Part shown: positions 22,901 through 34,900 of the stretch, piece by piece
How the letters are laid out: each line of letters begins with the position of its first letter
Numbering within the stretch: the stretch's first letter is position 1
Source: Plazaster borealis
Taxonomy: Eukaryota > Echinodermata > Asteroidea > Forcipulatida > Labidiasteridae
DNA: 64,000 nt
NCBI GenBank assembly: GCA_021014325.1
Contig: CM037462.1
Location: forward strand, 1,706,318-1,770,317
Direction of reading: 5' to 3'
Notes under the pieces: generated by a model
Told to the model about the DNA's origin: nothing
Databases searched by the model: none
Seen by the model: the letters and a program-made list of their open reading frames with translations, nothing else
Made by a program: the position numbers and the translations under genes

Positions 22901-25900
22901 ATTTTCCCCTTTATTCTCGGTTGGACGAAATGACATGATTTAATCGATATCTTTCCTAATGTTTTATATTATGACAAGTGCACTTCTTTTTGCTAATTGT
23001 GTATATATTTGTTATAGATGTAGCTCTTCCTTTGTCTGGTAATCCTAGTAGTCAAAGTTCAACATACGATCAAAATTCTCCTGCTTCAAAAGCTCTGGAT
23101 GGGGGATTGGATTCCTTAAGCCACACAGGTACACAGCATTTCCTCTACTCATGTCTTTATTCACGGTTAAAGCTCTCAGATCANNNNNNNNNNNNNNNNN
23201 NNNNNNNNNNNNNNNNNNNNNNNNNNNNNNNNNNNNNNNNNNNNNNNNNNNNNNNNNNNNNNNNNNNNNNNNNNNNNNNNNNNNNNNNNNNNNNNNNNNN
23301 NNNNNNNNNNNNNNNNNNNNNNNNNNNNNNNNNNNNNNNNNNNNNNNNNNNNNNNNNNNNNNNNNNNNNNNNNNNNNNNNNNNNNNNNNNNNNNNNNNNN
23401 NNNNNNNNNNNNNNNNNNNNNNNNNNNNNNNNNNNNNNNNNNNNNNNNNNNNNNNNNNNNNNNNNNNNNNNNNNNNNNNNNNNNNNNNNNNNNNNNNNNN
23501 NNNNNNNNNNNNNNNNNNNNNNNNNNNNNNNNNNNNNNNNNNNNNNNNNNNNNNNNNNNNNNNNNNNNNNNNNNNNNNNNNNNNNNNNNNNNNNNNNNNN
23601 NNNNNNNNNNNNNNNNNNNNNNNNNNNNNNNNNNNNNNNNNNNNNNNNNNNNNNNNNNNNNNNNNNNNNNNNNNNNNNNNNNNGACCCTCGAGATAAATG
23701 AAAAGTGTCACAAATTAAAATATACAATTATTGAAATATACAGGTGTCATCACAGTCACTGTGAATCTCCGGGAAGCGAGGTCGGATCGACCGTCAGAAA
23801 TAACCCTCGAATGGAATGCAGTGACGTGCGCAGATGAATACAGAGTGGAATACTCACAAATAAACAAAGATGGTTGTCAAACTATGGATTCATCATCATC
23901 GTCTCTTAACACTCAATCAACGTCAACGACTATTCCCAATCTTGATTCTAACTCTGTATACCGAGTGAGAGTTGACGCCCGTTTTGGTTCAAATTATGGC
24001 ACAGCAGCAACTAGAGAAGTAATGACTCGTACCTCAGGTAAGATCTTCTGCAGTGTGGTTAGAAAGCTTTATTCCCATTATTACCCTGATGTCCTAAAAA
24101 GTGTCTTGACAAGTTTCATGACTGTATATATGCATTTATTATTAGTCTAAACAGCTCTCGAATCACTATTAACATGGAAAATGAAGCATAACCCCAGAAA
24201 TATATCGTCTGCCCGCGTCTGTCTGGCTTACAGGTTATCAAGAACCCAAATAATAGCGTGCTTTATTTGACTGACATTATGCAATACCTTGTTTAATAGA
24301 ACCGACTGCAGCTCCGACTAATGTGCTGAGTTATACCAATACCAATACCAGTCTGAATTTCTCTTGGAGTGAGCTACCGTGTGGAGGTCGAGGTGGTAAC
24401 ATCACAGGGTACACCTATAAGCTGACTCAAGTAGGCTCTATGCCTGATAATGTAGTAGGCCCGTCTGATATCTCAAGCAGAGCGGTGACGATCGATGGTT
24501 TAATACCATACACTAATTACAGTTTCCAGGTTGCAGTCAGCACCAGTGAGGGTACTGGGCCGTTTAGCAGCAGTCTTAATGCAAGAACAGCAGAAGGAGG
24601 TATGTATATCAATTTAGCTTTTATTATCAATTTCAGTTTTCGTTCTCCCCAATACACTACTATTTCCACTTACGAACTTAATCTGGTACATCAACTGAAT
24701 CTGCACAATCTGACTCCACCCTTTAATCCAGAAGTAAGACATAATTTCATACTAATCCCCCATACTATTATTCACATACATTGTTGATGTTAATCATTGG
24801 TTAACATTACTTCTATGATATTGACTTATCCAAATGAAACAATCTGATCATCTGGATTAATCTCAGGTACAAGTCACAGATCAGTATTTACTGCACATGT
24901 TAATGTCTACAAGCAAAATGGAAGACAATCTACAATTTGTAGAATCAGTCAAATCAATGTGCCATCTTGTATAATTTACCATTATATCCTGCAACAGTAA
25001 CAAATTAAAGTCAAAACTTATCAATACATTTCCATATGAATATTTGTTTATGGCCATGTCACACAGGGCTATTTCTTTAGGGAATTGGAGGCAACCGACT
25101 GCTCTGAATGCACAAGGAACACTTCGGCAGCATGAGACACATTTTTCTAGCTGTTACTATTCCCAGAAAAAATAATGGGAAGACTGAAATAAGAATGAAT
25201 TTTCTTATTGTAGATTGCCTGGGGCTGGTTGGGGCCTGTAAACTACCTTGTGTGACACGGCCTGAAGAGTAACAATGATACTAAATTCGTTTACTCTTTT
25301 TAAACGAATTTTTTTTTGAACTATTTATTTATTTACTCTTATCTTATTTGCACTAGAATAAACTGTGGTGTTATTTTACTTTGAGTTGAAGAGTGCTGTG
25401 AAATACATTTCTTTTAAACAGTTCCTCCTGCACCGATGGATTTGATGGTAAGAAGTGCTGATGAGAGTTCGATAACGGTGGAGTGGACAGAACCTGATCC
25501 TCCCCATGGAATCATACTCAACTATGATATCTCTTTCTGGCCATCCATGGAAGGTGAAGCATCAGCAAACATAACGACAAACGTTAATGTGACGTCATTA
25601 AGCTATCGTATAGAGGGCCTCGTGACAAATGTTACTTATTCCATCAAGGTCAGTCGGTGTTTTATTTATTCTATTACAATAAAGTATCGTTTATCTTTGA
25701 GTAATAAAAGAAGAGAACTGTTGTATGGAACGCCGTTTTTGTCAAACATGTTGCTTGTTCATCTTGAGGTGCAACTAAGACATTACTAATATAATGTGGA
25801 AGAATATTCTTGTTTGGAGGGCATACATTTCTAAATTATTTCAAAACTAATTTAAACAATTGGTTTTGTTTTGGAGTGTTTATTTTGAGTTAACATTCCA

Positions 25901-28900
25901 AAACTACAAAACATTCGCAAATAAATCAAATAAACATCTCAATACGTGTTGGGGTGTTTAATTTAAGTTGATTAATGCGAATATCTTTCTTTTCTTTTTA
26001 AGGAAATGGCTAAATAGCTGCAAATAAAAACTTACCTTTGTCAATTTGTCACAGTAATATTATGTTTATCATCAATTCATGGAAAAGATGTGAAAATTGA
26101 ACAGTTGACCATTGTCCCTAATTATCTCATGAAGTATCCCAGTCTTGTTTTCAAATGTTCAGGTTCGAGCCAAGACGTTTGTCGGTAGCGGTGTGTGGAG
26201 TGTTGCAGTCAATGGCACAACAAAAATTGGTGGTAAGAACTCGTGACAAGTATAATTGTTAACATTCCCCGGATGATGTAAAAATATCGAAATCAATAGA
26301 TCAAAATATATCTCGAAGATGTATTGTCAGTTAATGGAGTGTCGTGGCTGAGCGGTTAAGAGCACTGGACTCAAGCTCTGGTGTTTCTGATCAGCAGGGT
26401 GTGGGTTCGAGTCCCGGTCGTAGCACTTGAGTCCTTGAGCAAGATACTTTGCCATAATTGCGTTGTCCTTCTGATAGGACATTAAGCCGTAGGTCCAATG
26501 TATTAGGATTGTTAGTGCACGAAAAAGAACCAAGAACACTTATAGTAGAAGTGTAGGGGTTAACCCAGGTGTTTCTGGTTCACCAACCCTTGTTTACAGG
26601 TTTCCTCAGGCTTGCAAGCTACAGTGATTAAGTTCACTTATATGAGGCGTCTTTGGTTTCATTACAAGAAATAAATAATGATACTAATTTAAACATTTGA
26701 TTTCCTCGTCTGATTTGATTGACAATCCTGATTGCTCCACAGTTCCTGGTCCAGTCGGGAATCTTCGGTCGACGGATCAAACTAATATGTCAGTTACCTT
26801 GGAATGGGATCCACCGTTGGACCCAAATGGACAAATCATGAAGTACATAGTATGTATCGTGTTTGTATTTCCATGACTTTTCGTATTTTAAGTTTCACGT
26901 TTTTTGTTAAACAATCATCTTGGCCTTATATTGTATTACAAAAAGTTGTCAACAAAGCTCACTAAATTAAGTCTGAAATAAACATTATAGTATGCTGCAT
27001 AACTGTTTGCACCAAGTTACGAGAACATGACTAATGTCTTATGGTGTATAACTGTGTAATGTTGACTGTGAGGCATATACAAATCGATCAATTACTATAT
27101 TTTCATATTATTTAATTTAGTTTCTGTCATGTAAAAATTGATCGCAGAGTATTCCTGTCACGAAATACACGCTTGATGAGAAAATTGTGTCTAAAGCCCT
27201 ACGTTTGTAAACATTTGTTTCAAAATACATTTTCATCGTGATTGTTAACGTTCAGTTTGCGCTTTATAAATCTCTCTTTATTATTATTATTATTACTTAT
27301 AACGTTTTGTTTTGTTTATTTACAAATATTAAATTTCATACTAAATTCTCATGAATCGTACTTGAAATAGAGATTAGACACGAGTTAAAATTCCTCTTAA
27401 TTCCAAACATACTGACTAGGTGGAGTACAGAGCTGTGGAGAAACGTCACCAAGTGGATTTTGCTGAGGATACTGCGTACATGAATAATGAACTCGGGAAT
27501 GAGTTACGGGTCATAATAACCAATCTCGAACCAACAACTAAATACGAGTTCAAGGTCTCAGCACAAAACCAGATGTTCACCAGCGATGCAGCAGTACTCG
27601 AAGTATTTACTAAACTACTGGAAAGTAAGAAAATGCATGTTCGTTAAAGAATAGCTAACGAATAATTAACCATCGTCACAATTTTGAACTTCCATTTTTT
27701 TGTACAGGTTCAGTTCTTATAAATGTTATTCGGGAATCGAAAGATGTAAGAGTTGGATCTTACAAAAAGATCTTTGATTCGCCTTGAGTTTTAAAACTTT
27801 GTTAAATACATCTTTATGATCGTCATTTCTTAGTTTGATTCCGATTCCTGTTATAAACGTGTTATAGGAGAAACTCACGAGGCAGGCCAATGAAACCTCA
27901 TCATGTTTTCATTGTATTAATTCTAGACCTTCCTTCACCCCCGGCACCAAGTTCAAATCCAAACGATGCCACAGATACTACGGTCACAATCAATCTAAGC
28001 CGCGTCCCTGATGATGTTTATATCACGTAAGCATTATTTAACATTATTGTTAACACTAATTACGAAAGCAAAAAATAAAAAGTAAGCAAAAGATAAAATA
28101 CTCTTTATTTAAGGATTCTGAACTCACAGTACAGTGTTATGGGAAAATCGTACAATGTAAGTTTGAGTAACATTTTCTAAGCGAATTATACTCCTCAAGC
28201 CTTACTCTAAAAACTGCCGGGTCAGAATTGACCCGAATTCCGGGTTCCGTGGGGGCTGACTCATTTCTGGGTCAGTATGACCCGGAATTTGTGTCGAAAT
28301 GGCCCAGAATTTGCAGAATCCGAGGCAAAAACCCATTTATTTTAACCAGTTTCCGTGGGTCAGGCTCCCTGGGATCCGGAATCCGTGTACATTCTGATCC
28401 GTGTAGCATCCAGGTGGATAAATTTACTCCTTTTACTCTCTATGCTATAGATCCTACGTGATTCATGTAAAGAAGACTGAATCCAAGAGGAAGAGAGAAG
28501 CTTTAGATCCCATCCACTATGAGGACTCTCGCGATAACTACATTGCAGCTGAACTATCCAAGGAGATGGTTCAAGCCTCTTTTGTAGTTGGAGATGGTAG
28601 AATGTATGGAGGCTACCACAATGCACCACTAGACACAGGAGCAACATACGACATTCGTGTCGGATCAGTTAGCAGAGGAAACGGGACGGTACGATTTCAA
28701 AAATAAATTTAAAACAACCCTAAGAACGCATTGTTGGTAAATATCATATCATTTAAATAAATTGCTAGTAATGCCAATTGCCCAACCCTACTGGCAAGGC
28801 ATACTGGGATGGTTGCATATCATTCCTCAAGGTGTATCATAAGGTTGCATTAATCCCTGGCTATACATCAGTTCCATGTTGGATGGCTTCTGAATGGTAC

Positions 28901-31900
28901 CCTCAAACAAAGATATTGACGAAATAGGGAGACTGCCAAGGGCTAGAAAGCTCAGTTGGTAGAGCAGCGGCCCGTTAAAATGGAGATTGCAAGTCAATTT
29001 TTCTTTGTTCAACCCAAAATTATTTAAAATTTACCCCATAAACAGTTTCCCTTGTGGTTTATTACTTCAAATTAATAAATCTAAATATCTTACCTCAGTT
29101 GATTGAGTTAATATTCATAAACAATTAAATACTTTTAAAAAGACATCCACACCGTTTTGCTTTTGTTACTTCTGTTTACTTTACAGGATGCACAGGTGAC
29201 CTATTCTCAGCCAATTAAAGGTAAGTTATACTTTAATCTCCTTTAAAACCCTTAAGTGAGGGCTGGTAACACTAAATCATGGCACATGTTATTTATTGCA
29301 CTGTTTTTCTCAAAAGTGCAATGCCCTTGGGGAGTCAAAGTCCTCGATAACATAATATACTGGACTATACTACACATCTAAGAAGGGTCAGGTCCCAGAG
29401 TTGTGTACTTTGTTTTGGTTTTTGTTGTTGTTGTTTTTGGTTTTTTGAGGGGCTGAAACATTGTTTTGCTTATATAGTTCGTATAAATCGGAATCGGAAT
29501 CCTCTGATAAGTGGAGCCATCTGTTCTTTGTAGCAGGCTTCTTGTAGCAGATGTCTTGCTAAAAACCTGTGCTAGGTTCTGTGGTTTCCAACATCCCTCC
29601 CCCTGCCAATCACAATTGTTGGCTAACGGGGGTGCCAGTATCTAGTGGAACCTCCCTGCATTTGTTTAATCCCTGTGGTTACTCCCTCGCGTTAGGTTTT
29701 AAACCAATATTTGTCATTCTGTCATTAAGGCCGTTAGCTTACAGCACACGCTGGATGTGATTTTCAATTTACATCCCTTTCAATACCACTAATAGCTTTA
29801 TAATTCACACGACTGCCATTGGTTACACTGCAGCCAGTAGACCGTTGGAAAATGTGTATATACCTCCTTTGTAATGTTGATTTCATACTTTTTTTCAAAA
29901 TTAATAACCATTCCAGACGTTGTAGAGATAGTTTGATTTTTTGTTTACAAATATTAAGTTTTAATTTTGTGTGTGTTAATTATTATGTTTTTACACTCTG
30001 AAACCAAAGTATTTTTGCACAAGCCTGAAGAAAGTGTTTTCTAACTGGAGATTCCGAGTCCATGAGTCATACTGCCTTAAGGGTCATAGATCATGTCAAT
30101 CGGGCCTGTCTGAGGATAGAACTTACAGGGTTTCACCTGTTTTTGCTAAAAACTGAACGAGAAAATGATTAAAACGTGTTTTCGGTCTACTGGCTGCAGT
30201 ACTGGTAGGCCATCGGAAGGTTACACCACTAGGTCAACTTCAAACAATTATTGTAAATGTAAAAAACAAAAAAATGTGTTCATTATAGCTACGGCAAAAG
30301 CACCAGATACTTCTGATGTAGGAACAATTGTTGGTGTTTTGATAGCTGTGATCATCATTGTCATCATCATCATCGTTGTCATCGTGTTCTTAAGAAGGTA
30401 ACAACCACTTTTACCATGTTCTTAAGAAGGTAACAATCGTTGTCATTATGTTCTTTATTAAACTTAACAGTCATTGTCAGCGACAGTGGCGTCACCGGGC
30501 GGGGCCTGCGCCCCCCCCCCCCGCTCAGAACCCTTGCCCCCCCCCTCTTGCCCCCTCATATGAAATCACAGAAAAGTATATTCTTATAATATATAAATCG
30601 TTTAAGGCTGCATAAATTGCTGCCGTAAAAAGTAAAACTTTTATTCATATCAGTATGTGGACTATAACGCAGTCATGCCGACAAGTGCATGGAAACGTGC
30701 GCGCGATCGTATTGGCGGTAAATGTATGTTGTGGTTTTGCGGTTACAGAGAGTGCAGGAAGTCACAAAGTTCAGTTTAATACGTGGTGGTCTGGGCCCAA
30801 TTTCATGGCACTGTTTACCAAATAATTCTGCGCTTATACGCGCATTGCAACGTGTGTATTTCTATGGGACGCAGCTGGGCGTAAGCGCAGAATTCCACGG
30901 TAAGCAGAGCCATGAAATTGGGCCCTGAACGCAGACCAATAGCTCCGTAACACATTGTACTCAGATGCACAACAGGGAGATTTAAACAGCAAAATCGCCA
31001 GCGAAAAAGGTAGCTTAGACCATTTTCTTCTCCATATCAAAGCGCCCGTCTTTGCCTCGTGCTCTAACACCTAAGAGGCAGAGAAGGGAAAATACAGAAG
31101 ATTCTGATTCTTATGTGGTACCATCAGAGTATTGCATGGACTCTGCATCCGAGAATTTCGAAGAAGATGTATCTGTTAGTAATACTGGGAGCGCTAGTAG
31201 CACAAGTGCCCCGACAAGCACACAAATGTGATTATGATAATTAAACCCACAATTTCAATCCTGTATTTTGATTTTGATTTTTTTAATGGCTTACACTTGT
31301 CACAATTATTATGTTTTGGGTATTTACACTGAAATAAAGTATACAAACAGTAATTTAATGAGTACTCACAGAGCCTAATTTGAGAATACCGCGTACAACT
31401 CTAAATTGATACTTGGTAATCACTGTTGGTAATTTAATCCTTGTATACAGTCGAAAAGTTTTATCTTATAATAATGACAAGTTCTCTAAGATTTGTTTTT
31501 TTTGCAATCTTTTGTTACCTGCAAACTATGTAGACTGTTTTAGAACTGCATTGGTGTGATCAACTATCAGTTAACATATTTAATGATAATCTTGCACTTC
31601 TTTGGCCCCCCAAATTTAATCTTTGCCCCCACTTGCCCCCCCCCCCAAATGAAAATGTCTAGTTACGCCACTGGTCAGCGAGTTCTTAAGATGGTAACAT
31701 CATTGCCAGTGGGTTTTTAAGATGGTAACATCATTGTCAGTGGGTTCTTCAGAAGGTATAATAAGTGTCAACGGGTCCTTTAGAAGGCAACAATCATTTT
31801 GGCCAATTCTATGGGATGATATCCTGGGAATAGAATGTACTTCAAGTGTCTTTCCTTTGTAAATCCGACTGTGTGTTTTTAGGAAGTGGAATTATGGACG

Positions 31901-34900
31901 ATCAAGAAAGTCAAATGGTGGAATTGAAGGACTAAAACTAGCAGACACACCACTTCAAGCGAATAATTTTGTACCAGGTAGATGATTGCTTTTGTTTGAA
32001 CTTTTCACTGATATCATCTGAAATGATTGTCATTACCAATGTTTGCCCATGTGAACCCTTTTCAACTTTATGAAACAATTATTAATTGATGACGTTCGAC
32101 TGAGGGACTTTGAGAGCTCTAGTTACACCTTCTTATGCAGAGCTGTTTTTGAATTATGCATTTGTACTATTATTATATTATAGGGTGTTAAAATAACACC
32201 AATGTAATTATGTTGGCAGAAATTAGTGTTTTTTTAACAACCCTATTGTGTACATTTTGATTCTTTTTTCGGTATCTATATGCGACAACACCTATGGAAA
32301 ATTTGTGTATACAGCCACAACATTAAACTTTCCTCAAGAAAGTGTAAACTGCCATAAAAAGCTTAAAAGAATTTTGTTTTACTTAAACAGCTACTTGAGC
32401 GAAATTGTTTAAACGGGAATGCTATTTAAACTTATTTATAATGTGTTTGTTTATATAATTTAAATGTTATTATTGTGAAATTGGTACACGTCTGATTTTT
32501 AGTAATTATCAATCCAAAAATTAGGCCCCAACCTCAATGTTTTGAAAAGCTATTTAAGAAACACTTCTGCCGTTGACAGCGTGCGTCAAAATGACAATAC
32601 TTTGACATCATGTGTAGGATGTTGCTTTGTTACCTCTATGCTGCAAAAAGCGGCTATACAAAACGAGCTCCCACATATGACGTAAGATGAGTGATGACGT
32701 AACAGGGCTTTTTGCGAATCGTTCTAATAAGCACCAGAGAAGGGTTTTCAAAATTATTGTTTTTTAAACAATTAAATCTGTTTAATCTCATGTGAACTCA
32801 ATTTCCTTATTGATTGAAAACATTTTAAATGCATTTCAGCAAAGATCAGTTGTTGCCGTTTTCGTTCAAGGGGGTCTTTAAAATAAGTTATATTGTTTTT
32901 ACCTGTACAGTGAACGAATATGCCTCATCGGTCTGTGTTGAACCTGCTGCAATAGAGATTCCTACACCCTCCACCACACCGTCACCATCCCGTAAACCCA
33001 CAGTACCTACACCCTCGAGCACACCGTCAACACCCCGTAAACCCACAGTGCGTCCCCCACAGCCCAAACAGTTGCCATTCACAAATCCACCACCGATCCC
33101 TATTGACGAACTTGAGAAGTATATTGAGATGAAGAAATCGGCAGCTGCTGATAAAGGCTTTGATGCAGATTACAAGGTATTACAAGGGGTTTGGGAAACT
33201 CAGAAAGATGTAGAGGCTCAAAGTTATTAATCATAACAATTCTTTATCCGATGTCTCCCTCCAAGATAGGAGCTGAAACCATCCAGGCTTTCACTAAGGT
33301 TAAAAATCTTGGAGTGGAGTTTGACCAAACCATGCGGATGTCCAACCAAGTCACTGCTATTTGTCAATCCGTAAACTTCAATTTACGTAGCCTATCATGC
33401 ATAAGAATGTACATTGATAAACCATCTTGCCATGCTGCTTTTAGAGCCCTTGTAACATCTCGACTAGATTATGCAAATTCACTTTTCTGCGGACTGTAAA
33501 CGCCTTCAACTGCTCCAAAACCGTGCCGCCAAACGATTTATCGGGCTCACAAATATGACAGTGTAACTCCTATCATTCATGATCTTCATTGGCTGACAGT
33601 CTCCAACCGCATTAGCTTCAAAATACTGACCCTGGTTTTCAAATGTCTCAATATATACTGACGCTGCACCTTCATACTTAACGGAACTCATTCAACTGTC
33701 AGCCAGCCAGAAGCCTCCGATCATCTACAGATACTAAATTACTCGTTGTGCCCAAAACCCGTACTATCACTGGCGACAAAAGCTTCCACGCTGCTGCCCC
33801 AAAACTCTGGAGCAATTTACCCTACAGTTTCGGCCACTCTAACTCACAAGCAGCTATCAAAAAATCTCTAAAACTCACTTGTTTGATCACTCATGTGTTT
33901 TGCTTATTCTGTTAAATCCTTTGTTGCTTGTTGTTTAATTTTGTGTTAAGCGCTGTGTTACTCTCTCTCTCTCTCTCTCTGGTTTATTATTATTAACAAC
34001 ATTATCATCATCTTCATGGTCATCTCCATGATCCCCGTCCCCATTATCAGTATCATCACTCTTCATCAGGCTGTATTCATCAATTACACAATATTTTGTT
34101 GCACGTTGTGATGGCGTCCATAGTGTTTTGTACCCATGGACCCCATCATAGAGCGTGCAACAATTGTTTTGTTATACCATGGTAATAGACTGTGCAAGTC
34201 TGGTGCATATTCGAACTTCCGGAACCATTGTGGTCCCAACCATATGGAGTTTTAAGTGGGCGGGATTTCGACAACTATTTAAGTTTAACGTAGTTTATGG
34301 CCATGAAATTTATATATATGATGTTTGGAATGCAATACTAAGTGATATGAAAGTAAAACCAATTCAACAAATAACGAAGAAAACCCGAATGAAGTGACGA
34401 AGTGAGCCGCAAACCAAGGAAAATTATGTCATGGATGTAGACAATAATAAGACTTGACCTCCTTTTCCGGTTACTTGTAAAAAATAAAAGGATGCTGCCC
34501 ACCCGTTGTCGTTAAACCTGTAAGATAGACGCACACATTCGGGCGTGATTGGCAAATGGGGTTTCTAACCATAAGCATCCTCGTCCCAAAATTTTAATTT
34601 TGTTTCAATGTTAATTTGAACAATTTTGTTAAATTGTAAGGCGCTGGAAACGAACAACGGTGGGCACGACCAAGGATTATTTACCCCGTGGGGTACATCT
34701 CTCATGTTCCCTGAGCCATGCACATGCGTCTTTGTATCACATCACGTGATTGATCCTCAACCAATAAAAACTCACAATCTATTACCGTGGTATAACAATG
34801 ATGGATGAAGCCCTCCTCCATCTCTACTCAATGTTGCCGTGCTCATATTAGATTACACCATTCAAAATAGAAGCAGATAGTTTAAAATGTCGCAAAATTA

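Noticed and set aside
26336..26428. Functional tRNA-Leu gene
   Set aside because: Boxes A and B are good, but the acceptor stem does not close and a SINE body follows; related heads occur at 12.4, 14.8 and 50.7 kb.
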